From contig QFOT01000136.1 of NCBI GenBank assembly GCA_003241285.1, positions 1-5,748 on the forward strand: a stretch of 5,748 nucleotides of DNA, written 5' to 3'. Below are positions 1 through 5,075 of this stretch, piece after piece. The stretch is from Micavibrio aeruginosavorus (GTDB lineage Bacteria > Pseudomonadota > Alphaproteobacteria > Micavibrionales > Micavibrionaceae). The translations under genes were made by a program, and so were the position numbers. The notes under the pieces are model-generated. The model had not been told where the DNA came from, searched no databases, and saw only the letters and a program-made list of their open reading frames with translations. The number at the start of each line of letters is the position of its first letter. Positions within the stretch are counted from its first letter, which is position 1.

Positions 1-1379
1 CGATGCCAACGGGCAAGAAAATCACTTTCCTCGATACACCTGGTCACGCCGCGTTTACTGAGATGCGGGCGCGCGGTGCCAACGTCACTGATGTTGTCGT
101 TCTGGTTGTGGCCGCCAATGACTCGATCATGCCGCAAACGATCGAGGCGATCAACCATGCCAAGGCCGCGAAAGTGCCAATCATTGTTGCTATCAACAAG
201 GTTGATCTGCCGGATGCTGACGTTAACAAAGTTAAACAGGATCTCCTGCAATACGAAGTTGTCGTCGAAGATCTGGGCGGCGACGTTCAGGCCATAGAAG
301 TATCGGCCAAGAAGCGCATGAATCTCGACAAGCTGGAAGAAGCTATCTTGCTGCAAGCCGAAGTTCTCGACCTTAAAGCCAATCCGAACCGTACCGCGCA
401 AGGTGCCGTTGTCGAATCCAAACTCGAACAGGGTCGCGGTTCTGTCGCAACAGTCCTTATCCAAAAAGGTACGCTACGCATCGGAGAAATCTTCGTCGTC
501 GGCAGCGAATGGGGCCGCGTTCGCGCCCTCGTTAATGACCGCGGCGAACAGGTTAAAACCGCCCTTCCCGGCCAGCCAGTAGAAGTTCTCGGCCTGACGG
601 GAACTCCCGATGCAGGTGACCAGTTCTCAGTCGTTGAATCCGAAGCCAAAGCCCGTGAAATCGTTTCCTACCGTTCACGTAAAAAACGTGATGCAACGGC
701 AGCCGTTTCCGCCGGCACAAGCTTCGAGCAATTGCTGGCCGCATCGAAAGACGGCAAGAAAGAGCTTAATGTCGTTATCAAGGCTGACGTTCACGGTTCT
801 GTCGAAGCTATTGCAGGCACTCTGATGAAAGTTGCCGGTGAAAATACGGAAGTGGGCGTTCGCGTTCTTCATACAGGCGTGGGCGGTATCACCGAATCAG
901 ATATCACGCTGGCCAATGCGTCCCGCGCGATCGTTATCGGCTTTAACGTACGTGCGAATGCACAGGCCCGTGACATGGCAAAACGTGACCGCGTCGATAT
1001 TCGTTATTACAATATCATCTACAATATCATGGATGATATGAAGGCGATTCTATCGGGCATGCTTGCCCCTACGCTGCGCGAAGAATATCTCGGCCAGGCG
1101 GAAATCCGTCAGGTCTTCAATATTACCAAAGTTGGTAAAGTTGCAGGCTGTATGGTTACCACTGGTCAGGTCAAGCGCGGCGCGAAAGTCCGCTTGCTGC
1201 GTGACGATGTCGTCATCCATGAAGGTAGCCTAAAAACGCTGAAACGTCATAAAGACGAAGTCCGCGAAGTCAAGGAAGGTATGGAATGCGGTATGGCGTT
1301 CGAAAACTACGAAGATATCCGCGTTGGCGATATCATCGAGTGCTTCGAAGTCAAATCGGAAACCCGTTCCCTCGACTAA
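1..1379 (+). CDS. infB: Translation initiation factor IF-2, C-terminal half (5' end outside window)
   Basis: IF2 is the GTPase that brings fMet-tRNA to the 30S subunit and promotes 50S joining. The frame is open from the left edge, and the ATG at 3 is an internal codon because the sequence enters in the middle of the G domain. Numbering from that Met, G3 is DTPGH (11-15), G4 is NKVD (65-68) and G5 is SAK (101-103); the P-loop (G1) and G2 lie off the window. After the G domain comes beta-barrel domain II (about 125-225). Domain III starts near ELNVVIKADVHGS and includes HTGVGGITESD. Domain IV (from about 355, with NITKVGKVAGC) binds the initiator tRNA. The end, IIECFEVKSE, is typical of the family. 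About 458 residues are seen of a protein usually 800-950 aa long in alphaproteobacteria. It heads the infB-rbfA-truB-rpsO run. Nothing looks broken. Confidence 0.98.
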   Translation, partial: MPTGKKITFLDTPGHAAFTEMRARGANVTDVVVLVVAANDSIMPQTIEAINHAKAAKVPIIVAINKVDLPDADVNKVKQDLLQYEVVVEDLGGDVQAIEVSAKKRMNLDKLEEAILLQAEVLDLKANPNRTAQGAVVESKLEQGRGSVATVLIQKGTLRIGEIFVVGSEWGRVRALVNDRGEQVKTALPGQPVEVLGLTGTPDAGDQFSVVESEAKAREIVSYRSRKKRDATAAVSAGTSFEQLLAASKDGKKELNVVIKADVHGSVEAIAGTLMKVAGENTEVGVRVLHTGVGGITESDITLANASRAIVIGFNVRANAQARDMAKRDRVDIRYYNIIYNIMDDMKAILSGMLAPTLREEYLGQAEIRQVFNITKVGKVAGCMVTTGQVKRGAKVRLLRDDVVIHEGSLKTLKRHKDEVREVKEGMECGMAFENYEDIRVGDIIECFEVKSETRSLD

Positions 1380-1383
1380 GGAG
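1378..1383 (+). promoter_or_regulatory. Ribosome binding site of rbfA
   Basis: AAGGAG overlaps the infB stop codon (TAA 1377-1379) and lies 5 nt before the rbfA ATG at 1389. It fixes the rbfA start and suggests that ribosomes ending infB can pass straight to rbfA. Confidence 0.8.
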
Positions 1384-1388
1384 CTCTA

Positions 1389-1778
1389 ATGCGTCATAAA
1401 ACACCTATAGGCCCGACACAAAGACAACTGCGCGTCGGCGAGCAGATCAGGCATATCATCGTTGAAATGCTTCAGCGTGGGAAATTCGGCGATCCGCTGC
1501 TCTTTGATGCGGCCCACGCTGTAACGGTTTCTGAAGTCACTGTCAGCCCCGATCTTAAACAGGCCACGGCGTATATAATCAAGCTGACAGGAACTGAAAT
1601 GGGATCGATGCTGACAGCTCTTAATGGGGAAGCCTTTGCCTTTCAAAAGGAAATCGCGAAACGTCTGCAAACGCGCTTTACGCCGAAGCTAAGATTTGCG
1701 GGCGATGACTCATTCGAAAAATCGGCAAGGATTGAAGAGCTATTGCATAACCTTCCCAAAGCCGCCGAAGAAGATTAA
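1389..1778 (+). CDS. rbfA: 30S ribosome-binding factor A
   Basis: RbfA is a small KH-like protein that binds immature 30S subunits and helps 16S rRNA 5'-end processing and late assembly. The 129-aa product has the expected parts in order. These are an N-terminal helix (TQRQLRVGEQIRHII, about 10-24), the strand segment VTVSEVTVSPDLKQATAYI (about 45-63) and the closing motif LRFAGDDSFEKSARIEELL (about 101-119), the family's most conserved C-terminal stretch. The length is within the usual 110-135 aa. It starts 9 nt after infB with a strong Shine-Dalgarno, and its TAA stop directly abuts the truB ATG. It is almost certainly on the same transcript as infB and truB. Confidence 0.96.
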   Translation: MRHKTPIGPTQRQLRVGEQIRHIIVEMLQRGKFGDPLLFDAAHAVTVSEVTVSPDLKQATAYIIKLTGTEMGSMLTALNGEAFAFQKEIAKRLQTRFTPKLRFAGDDSFEKSARIEELLHNLPKAAEED

Positions 1779-2717
1779 ATGCCCCGTAAACCAAAAAATG
1801 ATATCAGCGGCTGGATCAATCTGAACAAGCCGGCAGGAATGACGTCCAATGACGCCCTGATGAAAATCAAACGCGCTCTGAACTTTCCAAAGATAGGTCA
1901 TGCCGGAACGCTGGATCCACTGGCGTCGGGTATTTTGCCAATCGCGCTCGGCGAAGCGACCAAGGTTGTCCAGTATATGATGGAAGACGATAAGGTTTAT
2001 CTCTTCACGGTTAAATGGGGTGAGCAAACCACGACGGACGATATGGAGGGCGAGATTATGGCGTCATCCGATATACGCCCGTCTGAAGACAAGATTAATG
2101 CGATCCTGCCCGATTTCACCGGCGAGATCATGCAAAAGCCCCCGACCTTCTCAGCCATTAAAGTCGACGGCCAAAGGGCTTACGATCTTGCCCGCGCCGG
2201 ACAAGCGCCAGATCTCGAAGCGCGGCCCATCAATGTCTATGAACTTGCTATTGTCGAGCATAGGGGAGCCGACACTACTTTCCGCGCTATTTGCGGCAAA
2301 GGAACCTATGTCCGCTCCCTTGCCCGTGATATGGGGCTGGCCTTGGGGACTTACGGCACGATTACGAGCCTTATTCGCGAGGCCGTCGGGCCTTTCAACC
2401 TTGAAAATTCGATTTCGCTTGCGTTTTTCGAGCAAAATGACGATAACACGAACCTCGAAAGCATTGTGCTTCCGGTCGAGACCGTACTGGACGACATCCC
2501 GGTACTGGCCGTAACCGATCCGGAGGCTCAAAAGCTACGAAACGGCCAAAAGCTGACCTTCGTAGCGCGACCTGATGTTCAACGACTGGTATCTATCGGT
2601 CATGACTTCAAGTCGGGAGTACCGGGCCTCATTCTAGCCTCCTATCGCGGGAAAGCTCTTGCGATTTTGGAAGCAACAGGAGTGGAAGCCCAGCCAGTGC
2701 GTGTATTTAACCTCTAA
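1779..2717 (+). CDS. truB: tRNA pseudouridine(55) synthase TruB
   Basis: TruB isomerises U55 in the T-arm of tRNAs. The 312-aa product opens with GWINLNKPAGMTS (11-23). Next is the catalytic motif GHAGTLDPLASG, with the nucleophile Asp at 46. After it come the Y74-containing strand and KWGEQTTTDD (79-88). The segment KPPTFSAIKVDGQRAYDLAR (120-139) and the KGTYVRSLARDMG motif (174-186) complete the active site. The last 70 residues (from about 242) form the short C-terminal RNA-binding domain of the alphaproteobacterial kind. The start codon follows the rbfA stop with no gap. The only ribosome binding site is a weak GAAGAAG inside rbfA (1767-1773), so translation is probably coupled. All key residues are present. 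Confidence 0.97.
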   Translation: MPRKPKNDISGWINLNKPAGMTSNDALMKIKRALNFPKIGHAGTLDPLASGILPIALGEATKVVQYMMEDDKVYLFTVKWGEQTTTDDMEGEIMASSDIRPSEDKINAILPDFTGEIMQKPPTFSAIKVDGQRAYDLARAGQAPDLEARPINVYELAIVEHRGADTTFRAICGKGTYVRSLARDMGLALGTYGTITSLIREAVGPFNLENSISLAFFEQNDDNTNLESIVLPVETVLDDIPVLAVTDPEAQKLRNGQKLTFVARPDVQRLVSIGHDFKSGVPGLILASYRGKALAILEATGVEAQPVRVFNL

Positions 2718-2724
2718 CCCTGAA

Positions 2725-2730
2725 AAGGAG
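2725..2730 (+). promoter_or_regulatory. Ribosome binding site of rpsO (decides start)
   Basis: AAGGAG lies 6 nt before the ATG at 2737. An upstream in-frame start near 2659, inside truB, would add 26 residues with no family match and has no comparable site. The 2737 start gives exactly the usual 89-aa S15. Confidence 0.85.
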
Positions 2731-2736
2731 AAGACG

Positions 2737-3006
2737 ATGTCGGTACTAAGCGAGCTTAAAGCTCAAGCCATCAAAGAGAATCAAACGGCTGCCAACGATA
2801 CTGGCTCACCGGAAGTTCAAGTTGCCATTCTGACCGCCCGCATCAACATGCTGGCCGGACACATGGAACAACACAAAAAAGATATGTCCTCCCGTCGCGG
2901 ACTTTTGGCTCACGTTGCCAAACGCCGTAAGCTTCTTGACTACCTCAAGAAGAAAGACGAAAGACGCTACAAAACGCTGATCGAAAAACTCGGTCTTCGT
3001 AAGTGA
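2737..3006 (+). CDS. rpsO: 30S ribosomal protein S15
   Basis: S15 is an early-binding protein of the 30S platform. It contacts the three-way junction of 16S helices 20-22 and an intersubunit bridge. The product is 89 aa, the standard length. It carries the recognisable DTGSPEVQVAILTARI (21-36), a central HMEQHKKDMSSRRGL (42-56), and the basic C-terminal helix RRKLLDYLKKKD (63-74) ending in LGLRK. The gene lies 19 nt after truB, leaving little room for the structured S15-binding leader known from several bacteria. Any autoregulation would have to use the end of truB or the first codons. Its stop (TGA 3004-3006) is inside a small hairpin and is followed by a terminator, so it is the last gene of the run. 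Confidence 0.98.
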   Translation: MSVLSELKAQAIKENQTAANDTGSPEVQVAILTARINMLAGHMEQHKKDMSSRRGLLAHVAKRRKLLDYLKKKDERRYKTLIEKLGLRK

Positions 3007-3019
3007 CACGTTAGTGTCA
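3004..3019 (+). repeat. Hairpin overlapping the rpsO stop codon
   Basis: TGACAC (3004-3009) pairs with GTGTCA (3014-3019) around a GTTA loop, giving a perfect 6-bp stem that contains the rpsO TGA stop. It touches the next palindrome at base 3019, so the two could stack or compete for that base. It has no T-tract and so is not a terminator itself. It may protect the 3' end of the message, which is inference. Confidence 0.55.
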
Positions 3020-3038
3020 TCCCTGCGAAGGCAGGGAT
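3019..3038. repeat. REP-like palindrome downstream of rpsO
   Basis: ATCCCTGC (3019-3026) and GCAGGGAT (3031-3038) form a perfect 8-bp stem with a GAAG loop. With its flanks (GTC before, CC after) it resembles the short 'GTCATTCCCGCG..GCGGGAATCC' palindromes scattered between genes in many proteobacteria, such as Neisseria dRS3-type and Rickettsiales repeats. Only one copy is in this window, so the assignment to a dispersed family rests on likeness. It lies between the rpsO stop and its terminator. Confidence 0.5.
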
Positions 3039-3048
3039 CCCAGCAATT

Positions 3049-3075
3049 AAAAACCCGCCAATTGGCGGGTTTTTT
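3049..3075 (+). terminator. Intrinsic terminator of the infB-rpsO run
   Basis: The arms at 3049-3059 and 3064-3074 form an 11-bp perfect stem (core ACCCGCC/GGCGGGT) around an AATT loop. Six T follow the GC core on the + strand. The A-rich left arm makes it nearly symmetrical, so it could also stop transcription arriving from the right. Confidence 0.9.
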
Positions 3076-3093
3076 AAAGAACAGGAACTTTTT

Positions 3094-3121
3094 TTGACCT
3101 TAATGATTGGTTGTGTCCAAT
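3094..3121 (+). promoter_or_regulatory. Candidate sigma-70 promoter for the 73-aa gene
   Basis: A -35 box TTGACC (3094-3099, 5 of 6 consensus) follows a T-tract. Sixteen bases on is a -10-like TCCAAT (3116-3121, 4 of 6). A promoter is expected here because a strong terminator lies just upstream and a small gene with its own terminator just downstream. The leader would be only about 14 nt. The -10 is weak, so the exact placement is uncertain. Confidence 0.4.
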
Positions 3122-3128
3122 TAACCAA

Positions 3129-3133
3129 AAGGA
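3129..3133 (+). promoter_or_regulatory. Ribosome binding site deciding the start of the 73-aa gene
   Basis: AAGGA sits 8 nt before the ATG at 3142. Earlier in-frame starts (TTG 3094, ATG 3103) have no such site and overlap the candidate promoter. The 3142 start also places the hydrophobic segment at the very N terminus, as expected. Confidence 0.75.
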
Positions 3134-3141
3134 ATTTTCAA

Positions 3142-3363
3142 ATGGCTTCTAATTCAAAAACTATTATCGGTGTGATTGCTGCTGTAGTCGTTATCGGCGG
3201 TGCTTATGCGGTTCTGACCATGCCTGACCAGCGTAACGGCTTTGAAAAGGCTGGCGATGCGGTATCTGAATTGCCAAACGGCGTAGATAACGCTGCTCGC
3301 GAACTTGAAGACCGCACACCTGGCGAAAAGATCGTTGAAGACGTTAAAGACGCCGCCAACTAA
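3142..3363 (+). CDS. Small membrane-anchored protein of unknown function (73 aa)
   Basis: I do not recognise a named family. Residues 1-6 are polar with one Lys. Residues 7-26 are a strong hydrophobic helix (IIGVIAAVVVIGGAYAVL). The rest (about 28-73) is hydrophilic, acidic and probably helical, with KAGDAV, AARELED, TPGEKI and EDVKDA. This suggests one N-terminal membrane anchor with a soluble tail outside the cytoplasm. AYA at 21-23 could instead be a signal peptidase I site, giving a small periplasmic protein. The tail resembles in style the small 'KAGDA...EKIGDA' proteins of proteobacterial envelopes, but that is impression only. It is a single-gene unit: strong terminator before, candidate promoter and clear ribosome binding site in front, UUCG-loop terminator 22 nt after. 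Its sequence is clean and G-rich like a real gene. Confidence 0.85.
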   Translation: MASNSKTIIGVIAAVVVIGGAYAVLTMPDQRNGFEKAGDAVSELPNGVDNAARELEDRTPGEKIVEDVKDAAN

Positions 3364-3385
3364 TTGATAAATATTCTACTTTTTT

Positions 3386-3413
3386 AAAAGGCACTCTTCG
3401 GAGTGTCTTTTTT
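3386..3413 (+). terminator. Intrinsic terminator with UUCG tetraloop
   Basis: The stem is AAAAGGCACTC (3386-3396) with GAGTGTCTTTT (3401-3411), with one G-U pair, closed by C(UUCG)G, the very stable tetraloop. T3408-3413 form the U-tract. It ends the 73-aa gene. Read from the other strand the stem is followed by TTTT, so it might also stop transcripts from the converging gpmA unit. Confidence 0.9.
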
Positions 3414-3414
3414 G

Positions 3415-3444
3415 TTGCTCTTATCCACAGTTTCTGTGTATAGA
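3415..3444 (+). promoter_or_regulatory. Candidate promoter for the 51-aa reading frame
   Basis: TTGCTC (3415-3420) and TATAGA (3439-3444) are spaced 18 bp and resemble -35 and -10 boxes (4 of 6 each). The spacer is filled by the DnaA-box pair. A second -10-like GATAAT lies at 3451-3456 without a good -35. The call is by eye and weak, and rests partly on the need for a promoter after the terminator at 3386-3413. Confidence 0.3.
3421..3443. promoter_or_regulatory. Inverted pair of DnaA boxes
   Basis: TTATCCACA (3421-3429) matches the DnaA-box consensus TTATNCACA perfectly. TGTGTATAG (3435-3443) is the same box inverted with one mismatch at its outer end. They face each other across 5 bp, and CACAG/CTGTG (3426-3430, 3434-3438) can also fold as a tight hairpin. 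A further GGATAA (3449-3454) mirrors the leading TTATCC. DnaA binding is inference. There is no AT-rich unwinding region or larger box cluster to suggest a full origin. Confidence 0.45.
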
Positions 3445-3479
3445 ACCGGGGATAATTAATGTAAAAACGAGTGTGTAAA

Positions 3480-3635
3480 ATGCGTAACCAGACAGCCCTG
3501 AGAGTGGTTTTCCAGCAGGAAGCCGTTTCTGCCAAGATTGAAACGCCCAAAGTTACTATCCAGCAGCAAAGACCAAGATATGCGTCAGAAGCAGATCGCC
3601 AGCTTGCTATTCAGCAGCAACAACAAATGGGCTAG
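3480..3635 (+). CDS. Short Gln-rich hypothetical protein (51 aa)
   Basis: An uninterrupted frame starts at ATG 3480 and ends at TAG 3633-3635. The product is unrecognised, hydrophilic, without a signal or membrane segment, and has 12 Gln in 51. It holds three imperfect repeats at 16-17 residue spacing: VFQQE (10-14), TIQQQ (26-30) and AIQQQQQ (43-49). For coding: no stop in 51 codons, clean end 3 nt from the converging gene's stop, a promoter-like region after a terminator, and a window-typical GC unlike the AT-rich gene that follows. Against: no good Shine-Dalgarno (only ACGAG at 3467-3471) and its small size. A GTG at 3471 is an alternative start. It might also be the remnant of a longer gene. 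Probably expressed, function unknown. Confidence 0.5.
   Translation: MRNQTALRVVFQQEAVSAKIETPKVTIQQQRPRYASEADRQLAIQQQQQMG
3508..3620 (+). repeat. Three imperfect 14-bp direct repeats inside the 51-aa frame
   Basis: TTTTCCAGCAGGAA (3508-3521), CTATCCAGCAGCAA (3556-3569) and CTATTCAGCAGCAA (3607-3620) are spaced 48 and 51 bp, all multiples of three. Each encodes a hydrophobic residue followed by Gln-Gln. The in-frame spacing suggests repeats kept at protein level. Confidence 0.6.
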
Positions 3636-3644
3636 ATCCTAGCC
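3630..3644. repeat. Palindrome containing two converging stop codons
   Basis: GGCTAG (3630-3635) and CTAGCC (3639-3644) are perfect inverted repeats around ATC. The + strand TAG of the 51-aa frame and the - strand TAG of the 170-aa gene occupy mirror positions. With a 6-bp stem and no T-tract it is too weak to be called a terminator. Confidence 0.5.
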
Positions 3645-4151
3645 ATTATAGGCATATACAACCAAGTGCTCATTAGGTAAAATAAAATACATGCCATATC
3701 TACATCTTGTGTAGTAACTGCCAGACCTGAATATTGCTCGATTGATTTTGCGCTCTAAAACTGGGCTTATTCTAAAATCAGCAAAAGCTAAATAATTACC
3801 AATTCCTGGCGAATTCTGCACAAGCATATCTCTTTGAATCTGCTGCGTCCATTTGGGGTCGGTTATTGGGGTTTTAGCCCAATCTTCACATCTACCGCTT
3901 ACTGGACTATAAGCTGGCTCTACGAAAGACATACCTTTTGCCTTTATTATTTCAGCCGTTAAATAAGGCAACGCATAAACAAAAATACCAACTTCGTTAC
4001 CTCCGGGTCCCCTGCCCCAACTTTTACTTTTAGAATACACCTTACTCCAAACAAAGACATGTTTCGGGGTGTGCCTCATTATATCCAACCTATTGATAAT
4101 CAACCCGTTGAGTACAATAAAAATTGAAAAGATCATTAACATTCTTTTCAT
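3639..4151 (-). CDS. Hypothetical exported or membrane-anchored protein (170 aa), AT-rich
   Basis: No family recognised. The N terminus has a basic start (MKR) and a hydrophobic stretch (about 4-19, LMIFSIFIVLNGLII), fitting an uncleaved anchor or signal peptide. No clear cleavage site is seen. The remaining 145 residues are basic and rich in aromatic residues, with a Gly-rich WGRGPGG (45-51), EPAYSPVSGRCEDW (78-91), and a C-terminal YYTRCRYGMYFILP (146-159). Only two Cys (88 and 150) occur, which could form one disulfide if exported. GC is about 40% by hand counts of several lines (some near 30%), clearly below the neighbours, so recent acquisition or relaxed selection is possible. It starts 9 nt after the CDF transporter gene and is probably the last gene of that unit. 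The Shine-Dalgarno is poor (TGAGA). Starts at Met4 or Met6 are possible. Confidence 0.75.
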   Translation of the reverse strand: MKRMLMIFSIFIVLNGLIINRLDIMRHTPKHVFVWSKVYSKSKSWGRGPGGNEVGIFVYALPYLTAEIIKAKGMSFVEPAYSPVSGRCEDWAKTPITDPKWTQQIQRDMLVQNSPGIGNYLAFADFRISPVLERKINRAIFRSGSYYTRCRYGMYFILPNEHLVVYAYNG

Positions 4152-4160
4152 TGTCGAATC

Positions 4161-5075
4161 TCAATCAGAAGAACAATTGATACTTAAACAAGCAGAAGTT
4201 TCAAACTCCAGTGTGCTGTGATGTATACCCAGCTTATCGAGACATTGCTTGATCGCGTATTTCACGCCATCAATCATTGCATTTTCCTGCAGAAGAATAT
4301 GCGCTTCCATGGCATGACTGCCCTCGCCTAACTGGCGCAAATGAATATGATGGATATTCTCTATGCCTTCTATATTCATGATCTTTTCTGAAATATCCTC
4401 GACAGACAGATCCGAAGCTTTACCGTCGATCAGAATATTGATGATGTCGGGAAAATCATGCATCGCATGCATGACGATATAGCCGGAGATTGCGAGAGTG
4501 ATAAGCGGGTCAACCCATGTCCAGCCGAATTGAATAATCATAAGCCCTGCGATCATGACCCCAACCGACGACACGGCATCGGCGATATTATGCAGATAAG
4601 CCGCGCGCATGTTCTGGTTTGTCTTGGCTTCCTTACGGACAAGCAACGCGGTTCCGATATCGATGATAAGAGCAATACCTGCAAGGACAAACATCGTCTG
4701 GCCAATGACGGGCTGCGGATCAAAAAACCGCATGACCGCTTCAACTGCGAGCCACAAAGCGATTAAAATCAGCAGCAGGAAATTGGTGAATGCTGCCAGC
4801 GTTTCGACTTTTTTATAACCGTAGGTTCGTTTGGCATCCGGTGCACGGCGGGCGACTTTACGGGCAATCAAAGCCAGTAACAGCGCCCCGGCATCGGAGA
4901 AATTATGGATGGCATCCGCGATCAAGGCCAGAGATCCTGCAAAGATACCGCCTACCAGTTGTGCCACAGTCAGCACCATATTTATACCGACCGCCCAGCC
5001 GATTTTACCATCACCATGCGTATGGGAATGGTGATGGGAATGCCCATGATGATGGTGACCGCAGCCTGAGCCCAT
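4161..5075 (-). CDS. CDF-family cation exporter, zinc type (ZitB/CzcD-like)
   Basis: Cation diffusion facilitators are inner-membrane antiporters that expel Zn2+ and similar divalent ions in exchange for protons. The 304-aa product matches the family's length. It starts with a cytoplasmic His-rich tail (10 His in residues 7-20) and then has six predicted helices. The transport site shows His57-x3-Asp61 in TM2 (HNFSD) and His162-x3-Asp166 in TM5 (HNIAD). This 2His-2Asp set is typical of zinc-selecting members; iron/manganese types usually have Asp at the first position. The C-terminal cytoplasmic domain (about 210-304) has the family's HHIHLRQLGEGSHAMEAHI region and ends with Cys296 and Cys301. 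Its ATG overlaps the gpmA stop by 1 nt (TAATG), with only a weak AAAGAAG in front, so translation is likely coupled to gpmA. No metal-regulator gene or site is visible. Substrate is inferred; zitB/czcD orthology is not proven. Confidence 0.93.
   Translation of the reverse strand: MGSGCGHHHHGHSHHHSHTHGDGKIGWAVGINMVLTVAQLVGGIFAGSLALIADAIHNFSDAGALLLALIARKVARRAPDAKRTYGYKKVETLAAFTNFLLLILIALWLAVEAVMRFFDPQPVIGQTMFVLAGIALIIDIGTALLVRKEAKTNQNMRAAYLHNIADAVSSVGVMIAGLMIIQFGWTWVDPLITLAISGYIVMHAMHDFPDIINILIDGKASDLSVEDISEKIMNIEGIENIHHIHLRQLGEGSHAMEAHILLQENAMIDGVKYAIKQCLDKLGIHHSTLEFETSACLSINCSSD

Noticed and set aside
287..649. - strand open frame (120 codons) inside infB
   Set aside because: Antisense to conserved IF2 coding sequence; Ser/Thr/Arg-rich composition typical of a shadow frame.
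2151..2531. - strand open frame (126 codons) inside truB
   Set aside because: Antisense shadow of a gene whose motifs are all intact; no recognisable protein features or ribosome site.
3094..3141. Upstream extension of the 73-aa gene (TTG 3094 or ATG 3103)
   Set aside because: No Shine-Dalgarno, overlaps the candidate -35 box, and would put a polar stretch before the hydrophobic anchor; the ATG at 3142 has AAGGA at the right distance.
3421..3456. Chromosome replication origin
   Set aside because: Only two DnaA boxes plus a half-match, no AT-rich unwinding element, and neighbours that are not usual origin genes; kept as a DnaA-site candidate only.
3344..3550. - strand open frame (68 codons) across the UUCG terminator and the DnaA boxes
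   Set aside because: It would have to read through a strong hairpin terminator and regulatory region, lacks a ribosome site, and overlaps the better-supported 51-aa frame.
3508..3620. CRISPR-like array
   Set aside because: The 14-bp repeats are too short and imperfect, only three copies, with 34-37 bp between them that read as protein-coding in the same frame.
3639..4151. Toxin, bacteriocin or phage protein identity for the 170-aa gene
   Set aside because: Anchor, basic composition and low GC invite the idea, but no catalytic or family motif is visible and no immunity or antitoxin gene lies beside it.
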